64,000 nucleotides of DNA from Falsarthrobacter nasiphocae (GTDB lineage Bacteria; Actinomycetota; Actinomycetes; Actinomycetales; Micrococcaceae). A program made the translations under genes and the position numbers. Location of the stretch: positions 682,001 to 746,000 of the forward strand of contig NZ_JAVDUI010000001.1 of the NCBI RefSeq assembly GCF_031456275.1. Direction: 5' to 3'. Under the pieces are notes generated by a model that saw nothing but the letters and a program-made list of their open reading frames with translations, was not told the origin of the DNA and did no database searches. Shown here piece by piece: positions 36,266-44,155 of the stretch (its first letter is position 1; the number at the start of each line of letters is the position of its first letter).

Positions 36266-36369
36266 AGGACACTCCTTGGGATCAACCAAGGGAGGCATCA
36301 GAGTGAACGGTGAGACCGGGAACGGGGCGCAGTCCTGCCGAGGGCTCCCGGAGACGGCTCGTGTGATAC

Positions 36370-36475
36370 ATCTCCATCGGTTCTGGCGGAAGCACCGTTG
36401 GGCGGCGAAGGGTCGTCGACCATGGTTGCTGCGGCGTCACTGAGCCAGATCTCTCGGCCGCTCTTGATGGTTTGC
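36370..36475 (-). ncRNA. SAM-I (S-box) type riboswitch
   Basis: Minus strand, upstream of the PLP-fold gene. P1 is CCATC (36466-36470) with GATGG (36374-36378). After P1 come the kink-turn-type AAGAGCGGCCGAGAGA, TGGCTCAGTGA, CCGC pairing back to GCGG, GCAACC and, further on, GGTGCTTCCGCC, in the order expected for SAM-I aptamers. SAM binding should switch the gene off. The roughly 105 nt between P1 and the gene hold GC-rich inverted repeats that could be the expression platform. Confidence 0.85.
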
Positions 36476-36482
36476 TTCTCCG

Positions 36483-36512
36483 ACCGTAGCGCCGAAGGCG
36501 GACGCTCGTCAA
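36483..36512 (-). promoter_or_regulatory. Promoter of the riboswitch transcript
   Basis: On the minus strand TTGACG (36507-36512) and TACGGT (36483-36488) are 18 bp apart, putting the RNA start about 10 nt before the aptamer. The rest of the gap up to 36620 holds a small hairpin (36543-36559) and nothing else I can identify. Confidence 0.7.
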
Positions 36513-36620
36513 CACGCGGGGCGGATCGCAGGAGTCCGGACGGGGCTCACGAGGAGCCCAGCGGTGATGGCCCACGGCGCGGTCGACACAGATGGGGTCA
36601 ACAACGCCATGCCCCAAGAT

Positions 36621-36890
36621 TCAGCGGGTCACCATCTCAACAAAATATCCATAGGAAACCAGGGCTGGAATTGCCACGAAAGACACGATAGCCAAAAATA
36701 CGGCCAGTCCATGCTGCCGTCGGAAATACGCCCACACCGCACCCAGCAGATACAGACCAAAAATGAGTGAGAAAAGAATCACGGTCTCGCGAGGGCTCCG
36801 CGTTCCGCGGGCGGCAACCCACAAAAATATCGCCGTCGCCAGAATGGCGAGGGAAGGAGCGATGGATTTCATGATTCTAGGACGAGACAC
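36621..36890 (-). CDS. Small membrane protein, lower G+C
   Basis: 89 residues with three hydrophobic segments (IAPSLAILATAIFLWVAA, ETVILFSLIFGLYLLGAVWAYF, GLAVFLAIVSFVAIPALVSYG). I do not recognise a family. GTG 36890 is chosen because AGGGGG lies 9 nt upstream; TTG at 36896 and ATG at 36872 are alternatives. Its composition is visibly richer in A+T than the genes around it, and codons such as ATA and AAA are frequent, suggesting recent arrival or relaxed constraint. Confidence 0.6.
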   Translation of the reverse strand: MSRPRIMKSIAPSLAILATAIFLWVAARGTRSPRETVILFSLIFGLYLLGAVWAYFRRQHGLAVFLAIVSFVAIPALVSYGYFVEMVTR

Positions 36891-37086
36891 AATCAAGATC
36901 CCCCTGCGGTGATGTGCGCGATGCAGCCTGGAGTGAGTGTCGAGGGCCGCCTCGGGGGCAGCAGTCCGCCATGGCCGGAAGCACCGATCCTCTCAGCAAC
37001 GTAGACCTGCGCGTCTCTGTCCAGGAGATGACGTAGCGAGGAGGCACAAGCGTCCGGCCAGTGCCACAGGCACGTCACCCTGGATC

Positions 37087-37157
37087 ATGAGCGGGCTCTG
37101 TCTTCTGGTGGACGATTCGGTGAAAAACTTCCACGATTCACGGCAGAGCCCGCTCAT
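37087..37157. repeat. Long inverted repeat downstream of purH
   Basis: ATGAGCGGGCTCTG (37087-37100) is exactly complementary to 37144-37157, around a 43-nt loop that holds a smaller GTGGA/TCCAC pair and two copies of CGATTC. On the minus strand this could terminate purH, although no T-run follows. The rest of 36891-37206 shows no gene. Confidence 0.6.
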
Positions 37158-37168
37158 TTTCACATCAG

Positions 37169-37184
37169 TGGCACGGCCGTGCCA
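37169..37184. repeat. 16-bp perfect palindrome at the purH 3' end
   Basis: TGGCACGGCCGTGCCA is its own reverse complement, with no loop. It lies 22 bp beyond the purH stop codon, next to the larger inverted repeat. Confidence 0.55.
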
Positions 37185-37206
37185 ACCACATCATGACGCG
37201 CGATCT

Positions 37207-38817
37207 CTAGTGGAAGAAGTGGCGCGTGCCGGTCAGGTACATCGTCACGCCGGCCTCCTTCGCCGCGGCGATCGTCTCCTCATCCCGCACCGAGCCGCCG
37301 GGCTGGACGACCGCGCGCACGCCGGCGTCGAGCAGGATCTGAAGGCCGTCAGCGAAGGGGAAGAACGCGTCCGAGGCGGCCACGGCGCCCCGCGCGCGCT
37401 CCACGGGCTCTCCGTCCACCGTGAAGAGCGTGTTGGCGCGCTCAACGGCGAGGCGGCAGGAGTCCACGCGGTTGACCTGGCCCATGCCCACGCCCACGGC
37501 GCCCTGGTCCTTCGCAAGGAGGATCGCGTTGGACTTGGCGGCCCGCACGGCGCGCCACGCGAACTCGAGGTCGGCCAGGGTCCGCTCGTCCGCGGCCTCT
37601 CCGGCCACGAGGGTCCAGTTGGCCGGGGAATCGCCCTCGGCGTCGATCACGTCAGACTTCTGCAGGAGCATGCCGCCGGAGATCTGGCGCATCTCCACCG
37701 AGTCCCGGCGGAAGCCCTCCGGGAGGACGAGCAGGCGGATGTTCTTCTTCTGCGTGAGGATCTCGACGGCGGCTGGCTCAAACCCGGGCGCCACGACGAC
37801 CTCCGTGAAGACGTCCTTGACCGCGAGCGCCATGCGCTCCGTCACCGTGCGATTGGAGGCAATGACGCCGCCGAAGGCCGAGACCGGGTCGCACGCATGC
37901 GCCTTCGCGTAGGCGTCCGCGATCTCGCCGCCCTCAGGGACCGAGGCGATCCCGCACGGGTTGGCGTGCTTGATGATGGCGACGGCGGGCGTCGTGAAGT
38001 CGAACGCCGCGCGCAGGGCCGCGTCCGCGTCGACGAAGTTGTTGTAGCTCATGGCCTTGCCGTGGAGCTGCTCCGCCTGGGCGATGCCCTCCGGGGCGGC
38101 GTGGTCCACGTACATGGCCGCGCTCTGGTGGGGGTTCTCGCCGTAGCGCAGGGTCTCGGCGCGCTCGAGGGCGACGCCCGCGTACGGCGGGAACTCGGCG
38201 GGCTGGTCGTCGTCGCCGAACTGGGCGGCGGTCCAGGCGGCCACGGCGTTGTCATAGGCCGCCGTGTGCGCGAACGCGAGGGAGGCGAGGCGCTGGCGGG
38301 CGCGCAGGTCGAAGCCGCCGTTCTTGGCGGCCTCGACGACGCTCGGGTACGACGCGGGGTCCACGACGATCGCGGCCGAGGCGTGGTTCTTGGCCGCGGC
38401 GCGGACCATCGAGGGGCCTCCGATGTCGATCTGCTCGACGACCTCGTCCTGGCCGGCGCCGGAGCGGACCGTCTCCGCGAACGGGTAGAGGTTGACGACG
38501 ACGAGGTCGAAGGGCTCGATCTCCATGGTCTCGAGCTGCGCCACGTGGTCCTCGTTGCGGCGGTCCGCGAGGATGCCCGCGTGCACGCGCGGGTGCAGCG
38601 TCTTGACGCGGCCGTCGAGGCACTCCTGGAACCCGGTCACCTCGGAGACCTCCGTGACAGGGACGCCGGCCTCGGCGATGCGCTTGGCCGTGGAGCCCGT
38701 CGAGACGATGGACACCCCGGCCTCGTGGAGGCCGCGGGCCAGCTCGTCGAGGCCGGTCTTGTCATACACGGAGACGAGGGCCCGCTTGAGGGGCACACGG
38801 TCAAGGGCAAGGGTCAT
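37207..38817 (-). CDS. purH: Bifunctional AICAR transformylase / IMP cyclohydrolase
   Basis: 536-residue enzyme for the last two steps of IMP synthesis. The N-terminal IMP cyclohydrolase (MGS-like) domain begins [23 protein letters not shown] and has the [16 protein letters not shown] loop; the AICAR transformylase domain has the [16 protein letters not shown] motif, HANPCGIA and [15 protein letters not shown] 38817 has AGGAG 8 nt upstream; a longer frame adds 67 residues without homology. Its usual partner purN lies 2.7 kb upstream on the same strand, with two other genes in between. Confidence 0.95.
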   Translation of the reverse strand: MTLALDRVPLKRALVSVYDKTGLDELARGLHEAGVSIVSTGSTAKRIAEAGVPVTEVSEVTGFQECLDGRVKTLHPRVHAGILADRRNEDHVAQLETMEIEPFDLVVVNLYPFAETVRSGAGQDEVVEQIDIGGPSMVRAAAKNHASAAIVVDPASYPSVVEAAKNGGFDLRARQRLASLAFAHTAAYDNAVAAWTAAQFGDDDQPAEFPPYAGVALERAETLRYGENPHQSAAMYVDHAAPEGIAQAEQLHGKAMSYNNFVDADAALRAAFDFTTPAVAIIKHANPCGIASVPEGGEIADAYAKAHACDPVSAFGGVIASNRTVTERMALAVKDVFTEVVVAPGFEPAAVEILTQKKNIRLLVLPEGFRRDSVEMRQISGGMLLQKSDVIDAEGDSPANWTLVAGEAADERTLADLEFAWRAVRAAKSNAILLAKDQGAVGVGMGQVNRVDSCRLAVERANTLFTVDGEPVERARGAVAASDAFFPFADGLQILLDAGVRAVVQPGGSVRDEETIAAAKEAGVTMYLTGTRHFFH

Positions 38818-38954
38818 CGGGAAATCTCCTGGTGTCATGCGCCGGTCGCGTCCCTCCGGCGTCCTTGTCCAGTCTAGGAGGTTCGAGGCCACGCCGCGTT
38901 GGGGCGCCGGTGACGCGTGGCTTGCGGAGGGGCCCTCAGGGCGTAGAGTGCTTT

Positions 38955-38969
38955 TTGTCAGTTCGACAA
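38955..38969. promoter_or_regulatory. Operator-like palindrome before the MFS gene
   Basis: TTGTCAGTTCGACAA contains TTGTC and GACAA around a 5-bp spacer, centred 23 bp before the MFS start codon and just upstream of its AAGGAG. It may bind a regulator encoded elsewhere; no regulator gene is adjacent. Confidence 0.4.
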
Positions 38970-38984
38970 CGACCAAGGAGTGCC

Positions 38985-40331
38985 ATGACCGCACCCGCCC
39001 CCACCGGGCAGCTGCCAACCGCCGCGGAGATCGTCCAGGACCTGCCCTTCCGCTGGGGAGTGCAGGGCCGCATCTTCCTCATCGGCGGCCTCGGCTTCAT
39101 GTTCGACGCCTGGGACGTCACGCTCAACGGCGTCCTCGCACCCCTCCTCGTCAAGCACTGGCACCTCTCCGCCGGCGAGACGGCCCTCCTCGGCACCTCA
39201 AACCTCATCGGCATGGGCGTTGGCGCCTTCGCCTGGGGCGCCGTCGCCGACCGCCTCGGCCGGAAGACCGCGTTCTCCCTGACGCTTGCCATGTTCGGCG
39301 TCTTCACCGTCCTCGGCGGGCTCGCCCCGAACTACGAGATCTTCCTCGTCATGCGCTTCCTCGCGGGCATGGGCCTCGGCGGGTGCGTGCCCGTCGACTA
39401 CGCCCTCGTCGGAGAGTTCACCCCCGCCCGGGTCCGCGGTCGCATCCTCACCGCCATGGACGGCTGGTGGCCGGTCGGCGCGGCCCTCTGCGCCGCCACC
39501 TCCGCCTGGATCCTCTCCGTGGTTCACGACTGGCGGCTGCTCATGGCCGTCATGGTGCTCCCCGTGGCCCTCGTCTTCTGGGTCCGCCTCTCCGTCCCCG
39601 AATCCCCGCTCTTCCTCGCCCGGCGGGGCCGAGAGGCGGAGGCCCGCGCCGTCGTCGACCACCTGGTGCGCGCCACCGGAGCCGAGCCGCGCGACTACAT
39701 CATGGGCAGCGAGCCCGCGCGCGAGAGCTCGCCCTCGATGCTCGGGGCCGTGTGGCGCTTCAGCGCGCGGCGCACCGCCGTGGCGTGGGCGCTCTTCATG
39801 ACGATCCTGCTCGCCTACTACATCTGCCTGCTGTGGATGCCGAAGATCCTCGTGGGGGCCGGGTTCGTCGAGGCCAAGGCGTTCCTCACGACGGCGGGCA
39901 TGGCCCTCGTGGGCGTCCTCGGCGTGATTGTGGCAGCCCTGCTCGTCGAGCGAGTCGGCCGGCGGATCCTCCTGGCGATCAGCGCCCCCGCAGCCCTGCT
40001 GTGCCTCATCGCAGCCAGCATGCGCCTGCACGACGCCGCCTGGGTCACGGCCTGGCTCCTCGGGTACGGGTTCCTCATCCAGGTGGCCATCCCGGTCCTC
40101 TACGCCTACGTCTCCGAGCTGTACCCCACACGGCTGCGGGCCAGCGGGTTCGGGTGGGCCTCGGCCGCGTCCCGTGTTGCCGCGGGCCTCGGGCCGCTCG
40201 CCGTGGTGGGCGTGCTGTGGCCGACCATCGGCATCACCGGCTCGTTCTGGGTGCTCCTGGGGCTCATCGTCGCGGCGCTGGGCCTGATGTGGGTGTGGGC
40301 GCCCGAGACCCGGGGCCTCGAGCTCGAGTAG
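38985..40331 (+). CDS. MFS transporter (sugar-porter / aromatic-acid symporter type)
   Basis: 448-residue 12-helix carrier. The loop motif [17 protein letters not shown] after helix 2, [19 protein letters not shown] in helix 1 and [20 protein letters not shown] after helix 6 place it near the aromatic-acid:H+ / metabolite:H+ symporter families. ATG follows AAGGAG by 4 nt; the longer reading frame covers the purH leader on the other strand. It is transcribed against its neighbours, between purH and a DUF559 gene, and looks inserted there. Substrate unknown. Confidence 0.88.
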   Translation: MTAPAPTGQLPTAAEIVQDLPFRWGVQGRIFLIGGLGFMFDAWDVTLNGVLAPLLVKHWHLSAGETALLGTSNLIGMGVGAFAWGAVADRLGRKTAFSLTLAMFGVFTVLGGLAPNYEIFLVMRFLAGMGLGGCVPVDYALVGEFTPARVRGRILTAMDGWWPVGAALCAATSAWILSVVHDWRLLMAVMVLPVALVFWVRLSVPESPLFLARRGREAEARAVVDHLVRATGAEPRDYIMGSEPARESSPSMLGAVWRFSARRTAVAWALFMTILLAYYICLLWMPKILVGAGFVEAKAFLTTAGMALVGVLGVIVAALLVERVGRRILLAISAPAALLCLIAASMRLHDAAWVTAWLLGYGFLIQVAIPVLYAYVSELYPTRLRASGFGWASAASRVAAGLGPLAVVGVLWPTIGITGSFWVLLGLIVAALGLMWVWAPETRGLELE

Positions 40332-40366
40332 CCGGGGGCACAGCGGCTCACTTTGCCCCAGCCCTT

Positions 40367-40407
40367 GTCAATCCACGTCTCGATTGAACAAACGAGGTCA
40401 CGATTGA
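40367..40407 (+). repeat. 41-bp direct repeat, copy L
   Basis: Matches 41453-41493 in 32 of 41 positions and in the same orientation. Each copy has the pattern TCAAT, then GATTGA, then ATTGA at conserved spacing. The two copies bracket the DUF559 gene. Confidence 0.6.
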
Positions 40408-40533
40408 CGGCGTTGCAGCCCGGAAACAGGCTTCGATGGCGACCTAGATTGTTCATTCCTGACGCAGTTTGACGGGGGCCGCGTGACGGGGACCCGCGCA
40501 AGGAGGCAGCGTCAGCTCGCGTCCGGCACCAGC

Positions 40534-41373
40534 TCACCTCCCACGGCAGCTCGCCAGGGTGGCCTTCGTGGTCTGAACAAGTTCATCGGGGCGGTGCACG
40601 ACGTCGTCATACGTGAATCGCAGGCACGGGGTCCCGCGCGCCGCAAGCACGTTGGAGCGGCGGCGGTCATTGGCGAACGCCTCCCGCGACGAATGGAACT
40701 GGTAGCCGTCAAGCTCGATGACCACCTGGTCCTCGACCACCATGTCAACCCGGCCGACGCCCGGGATGTGCACCTGGGTCCTCACGGTGAGCCCGGCATT
40801 CCGGAGGGCTAGACGGGCAAGGGTCTCCAGCGGTGAATCCGCGCACTCCGACGCCTCGTCCACCATGTCCCGCAGACGGGCATTCCGGTTTCCCGGCAGA
40901 CGGCCCAACAGCTGCCCCTTGGAGCACAGCCGCTGACCCAATGCCGATTCCAAAAGAATCCGGGCCTCGAGCTCGCCGACGCAGGTCAAACTGGCCACGA
41001 GCGCATCCTCCAGGCGAGCGAGCCCCGGCCTCTGCCGAGAATGAGGCGCCCTGTGGACCACGGCCGCCCGCGGGGGCCTGGCCGTCCGGGTCATGTGCGG
41101 GGCGGAGACCGCCCGCATCCCCCTCACCCCATACCGGCGAAGTGCGGAGACGCAGGTCAAGTCCGCCGCTGCCAGAACGGTGAGCCTCAGGTCCTCGCTC
41201 ACGCCCGGAATTTCCACGACACCGCGCCCTGGCTTGGCCAAAGCCCCCGCCCGCACGAGCCTGCGGATGGCGGCTACGCTGCACCCGGCCCGCTGCAGAT
41301 CGACGATGCGAGCAATGCCGCCCCACGCCCGGAGCTGGTCAAGAACGGCGTGGGACTGGCCATCAGTGATCAT
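40534..41373 (-). CDS. DUF559 nuclease-like protein with AbiEi-type N-terminal domain
   Basis: 279-residue protein. The N-terminal 50 residues form a winged-helix resembling AbiEi antitoxin domains (GGIARIVDLQRAGCSVAAIRRLVRAGALAKPGRGVV). The C-terminal 110 residues are a DUF559/VSR-like restriction-endonuclease fold, with SPLETLARLALRNAGL, VGRVDMVVEDQVVIELDGYQFHSS and the trailing ARGTPCLRFTYDDVV. Catalytic-type acids are intact. ATG 41373 is used although no ribosome site is clear. No toxin partner is adjacent. Such standalone genes are frequent in Actinobacteria; their role is unknown. Confidence 0.8.
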   Translation of the reverse strand: MITDGQSHAVLDQLRAWGGIARIVDLQRAGCSVAAIRRLVRAGALAKPGRGVVEIPGVSEDLRLTVLAAADLTCVSALRRYGVRGMRAVSAPHMTRTARPPRAAVVHRAPHSRQRPGLARLEDALVASLTCVGELEARILLESALGQRLCSKGQLLGRLPGNRNARLRDMVDEASECADSPLETLARLALRNAGLTVRTQVHIPGVGRVDMVVEDQVVIELDGYQFHSSREAFANDRRRSNVLAARGTPCLRFTYDDVVHRPDELVQTTKATLASCRGR

Positions 41374-41452
41374 GCAGCCAGAGTGCCCCGGTGCAGCCCC
41401 TGCTGGTCGCGGAAGGCGCCTCTTCGTGGATAACTCATCGCAGCTGGCCGCC

Positions 41453-41493
41453 GTCAATTCACGTCATGATTGACCAAACTGCGCCACCATTGA
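41453..41493 (+). repeat. 41-bp direct repeat, copy R
   Basis: Second copy of the repeat at 40367-40407, located about 80 bp before the DUF559 start codon. It contains the same TCAAT / GATTGA / ATTGA triple and could be the gene's own control site. Confidence 0.6.
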
Positions 41494-41570
41494 AACCGTT
41501 TCTCGCGGATCGCAGCCCCCGAAGGTGACGCGGTTCGTCTGAAAGTGTCGTGAATCGGAAGAGGGGGCCG

Positions 41571-42140
41571 CTACTCCGCAGACGCGGCGAGGTCCCGCAG
41601 CACGTCGACGAGCATCTCGCGCTCCTCGACCTTGATCCGCTCGTGCAGCGACTCCTCGGTGTCATCCGGGCGCACCTCGACCGCGCGCTGGGCAATGATG
41701 GGCCCGGTGTCCACGCCCTCGTCCGCCCAGTGCACGGTGCAGCCGGTCACCTTGACGCCGTATGCGAGGGCGTCCCGAACGCCGTGGGCCCCGGGGAATG
41801 CGGGAAGCAGCGCCGGGTGGGTGTTGAGGTAGCGCCCGCCCACCGCATCAATAAAGGAGCCCGAAACGATCCGCATGAATCCCGCGGAGACAATCATGTC
41901 CGGGGCATGCGCGGCGCACTGGCGGGTCAGCTCCGCGTCCCACTCGGCGCGGCTCTCGAAATCCTTGGGCGCCACGACGAACGTGGGCAGCCCCGCCGCC
42001 TCGGCCCGCTCGAGCCCGAGAATGCCGGGACGGTCAGAGCCCACCGCCGCGATCTCGACGTCGAGCCGGCCTTTCGAGACGGCGTCGATGATCGCCTGAA
42101 GATTGGACCCTGAGCCTGAAACGAGCACGACAATACGCAT
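41571..42140 (-). CDS. purN: Phosphoribosylglycinamide formyltransferase
   Basis: 189-residue GAR transformylase using 10-formyl-THF. The N-terminal phosphate loop VLVSGSGSNLQAIIDA, the formyl-transfer region GFMRIVSGSFID, NTHPALLPAFPGAHGVRDAL and the catalytic Asp in VHWADEGVDTGPII are all present. Length is complete. It normally lies directly before purH in this group; here the DUF559 and MFS genes intervene. Confidence 0.96.
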   Translation of the reverse strand: MRIVVLVSGSGSNLQAIIDAVSKGRLDVEIAAVGSDRPGILGLERAEAAGLPTFVVAPKDFESRAEWDAELTRQCAAHAPDMIVSAGFMRIVSGSFIDAVGGRYLNTHPALLPAFPGAHGVRDALAYGVKVTGCTVHWADEGVDTGPIIAQRAVEVRPDDTEESLHERIKVEEREMLVDVLRDLAASAE

Positions 42141-42179
42141 GCCTTGAGCTTATCCAGGCAACTCCTCAGGCGGCACCAC

Positions 42180-42185
42180 TAGAAT
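42180..42185 (+). promoter_or_regulatory. -10 box of a leaderless gene
   Basis: TAGAAT ends 6 nt before the GTG at 42192, with no ribosome-binding sequence between. This is the expected geometry for a leaderless actinobacterial transcript. Confidence 0.5.
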
Positions 42186-42191
42186 TGCAGC

Positions 42192-42632
42192 GTGTCGCAT
42201 CCAGCAGAGCCCTCGCCCTCCGGCAGCCCGTCCCCCGAGAAGACGGGCCCGGACGGCGCCCCGGGCGCTGAGGGGCCCCGCCCCGGCTGGCTCTTCCTCG
42301 TGGTCATCCTCCTGACGGGCGCCATGCTCTATTCGGCGGCGCCCGGCTGGCTCGTGGCCATCCCTCTCGTCTTCGCGGCCGCGGCCATCGGCCTCGCCGT
42401 GTGGCTGCTCCGCCGTGCCCCGCGGGGGATGATGCGCACGTGGCTCGTCGTCGTCATGGTCATGGCCGGGGTGAACCTGTTCATGTCCCTTGGCAACATA
42501 GCGCTTCAGCCCGTCCTGGGGCCGTTCCGCGAGTGCGTGAGCTCCTCCGTGACGCTGTCCGGCGTCAACGAGTGCCAGTCCGAATACCAGAACGCCGTGG
42601 AGCGGATGACGGGCGCTCAGCTCCCTCGCTAG
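42192..42632 (+). CDS. Small membrane protein of unknown function
   Basis: 146 residues: a Pro/Ser/Gly-rich cytoplasmic N-terminus of about 30 residues, three hydrophobic segments (WLFLVVILLTGAMLYSA, WLVAIPLVFAAAAIGLAVWLL, TWLVVVMVMAGVNLFMSL) and a short C-terminal part with two Cys (FRECVSS, VNECQSE) that may pair outside. No family recognised. GTG start at 42192, apparently leaderless. Divergent from purN and convergent with the DUF6350-type gene. Confidence 0.7.
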   Translation: MSHPAEPSPSGSPSPEKTGPDGAPGAEGPRPGWLFLVVILLTGAMLYSAAPGWLVAIPLVFAAAAIGLAVWLLRRAPRGMMRTWLVVVMVMAGVNLFMSLGNIALQPVLGPFRECVSSSVTLSGVNECQSEYQNAVERMTGAQLPR

Positions 42633-42706
42633 CTCGCCCCGCCAAAACCGCCACCGGGCCGCACCGGCCCTGCACTCGCCTCGCGAGCCTCACGGCCCGG
42701 CTCGGG

Positions 42707-44074
42707 CTAATCGCTCTCGAGCCAGGGGACGGTGAGGAAGCCGATCAGCGCCCCGACGAACACCTCAAGACCCAGCATCCAGAACACCTGAAGCGGGTCC
42801 GCTCCCACCTCCGTGAACCGGCCGACGCCGAGGGAGCCGCGGGCCGCCCACGCCGCGAGCGCGGTGGCCCCCGCCGAGACGACACCGAGGACGAGCGACG
42901 CCGCGACCGCCCCGAGCCCTCGCGCCACGGCACCGGGGCCGAACCGCAGCTCGAACCACTCGCCCACGTGGTCCTCCCCCTCGCGGAGGAACCACCACGC
43001 GCCCACGGCCCCGCAGATCACGGGCACGAGGAGCGCCACGGCGGACCACGCGGGCAGGGAGGTGGGGATCGCGGCGAGGACGGGCAGCGGCGGCATGGGG
43101 CCCACGGAGGTCGCGAGCGGGCTGATGACGGTGTCCGTCCCCACGGAGAAGCCCGCACCGGACAGCCAGGCGGCGGTGTTGACGAGGAGATTCGGCAGGT
43201 AGGCCGCGTGCGCCACGGTGACGCCCACCGCCCCGGCCACGGAGCGAGAGACGCCCTCGTAGCCCGTCAGGACGGGGGCCCAGTGGATCGCGATGGTGAC
43301 GCCAAGCGCGGCCGCCGACGCCGCGAGCAGGCTCCCGAGCACCACGCCGCAGGCCCGGAGGACGGCGCGGGCGTAGTCGCGCGACCAGCGCCACCACTGC
43401 CCCTTGGCGTGCAGCCACTGCTCCCTCCCCAGGAACGCGACGAGGCCGCCCGCCTCGGCCATCCCGCCGAGCAGCAGGCCCGCGAGGGACCAGGCTGCGG
43501 GGACGGCTGCGGCGAGCAGGGGGCTCGCGTCTGCGCTTCCGGGGCGGGAGATGAGGGCGACGACGGCGCTGGCCGCCCCCATGAACGCCGCGAAGCCGAG
43601 CGAGGCGACGATGTACCCGCGGGTGCCGAGCCGGCTGAGCCGCCGCCCGGCCGCCGCGGCCATAGAGACAAGGAGGAGGACGCCGCCCAGCGGGACCAGC
43701 GTCAGGAGGCCGTCCACGGCGGGCAGCCCGCGCTCCGCAGGGGCGAAGACGTGCAGGGGCACCCCCTCCGAAAGGAGGAGCGCCAGGCCTGCGAGTCCCG
43801 CGACCCCGGACTCGTTCATCGGCTCGAACGCCCCGCGCAGGCCGAGCAGCACGACGGGCATCGCGGCGAGGAGCGCGAGGACGAGGAACGGCCCGAGCCC
43901 TTCCCACAGGCCCCTGACGAAGACGGGCATGCGCGAGACGACCCGGGCTCGGGCGCTCGGCCTATCACCGCGGCGCCGCTGGCGGCTGGCTCGGCTCGGG
44001 GCGGCACCTGCCGCTGGAGCGGCGGTGTCCGTGGACGGGTTGCGGGTGGGAGGCGAAGTGTCCATCCCGCTCAT
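42707..44074 (-). CDS. DUF6350-type polytopic membrane protein
   Basis: 455 residues with roughly ten hydrophobic helices after a charged, Arg/Ala-rich N-terminus. It matches the actinobacterial DUF6350 family commonly found before purN-purH; segments such as FVRGLWEGLGPFLVLALLAAMPVVL, AYLPNLLVNTAAWLSGAGFSVG and WFLREGEDHVGEWFELRFG are typical. Mycobacterial relatives (PerM) have been tied to cell division and envelope integrity, but equivalence is not shown. Its presence just upstream supports the idea that purN and purH were once adjacent. Confidence 0.78.
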   Translation of the reverse strand: MSGMDTSPPTRNPSTDTAAPAAGAAPSRASRQRRRGDRPSARARVVSRMPVFVRGLWEGLGPFLVLALLAAMPVVLLGLRGAFEPMNESGVAGLAGLALLLSEGVPLHVFAPAERGLPAVDGLLTLVPLGGVLLLVSMAAAAGRRLSRLGTRGYIVASLGFAAFMGAASAVVALISRPGSADASPLLAAAVPAAWSLAGLLLGGMAEAGGLVAFLGREQWLHAKGQWWRWSRDYARAVLRACGVVLGSLLAASAAALGVTIAIHWAPVLTGYEGVSRSVAGAVGVTVAHAAYLPNLLVNTAAWLSGAGFSVGTDTVISPLATSVGPMPPLPVLAAIPTSLPAWSAVALLVPVICGAVGAWWFLREGEDHVGEWFELRFGPGAVARGLGAVAASLVLGVVSAGATALAAWAARGSLGVGRFTEVGADPLQVFWMLGLEVFVGALIGFLTVPWLESD

Positions 44075-44155
44075 TCTCTCACTCCTCTCCGCCGCTTCCC
44101 CCGCCGTTCACCTCGCGGCCCCGAGCCGTTGGAGCGCGTGGGAGACGGTGGTCAG

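Noticed and set aside
36564-36770. Small + strand ORF of 68 codons upstream of the riboswitch promoter
   Set aside because: It overlaps the small membrane-protein gene antisense, has no ribosome site, and its translation shows no domain character.
40534-41373. Two-gene type IV toxin-antitoxin system based on the AbiEi-like domain
   Set aside because: No AbiEii-like nucleotidyltransferase toxin lies on either side; the domain is fused to DUF559 instead.
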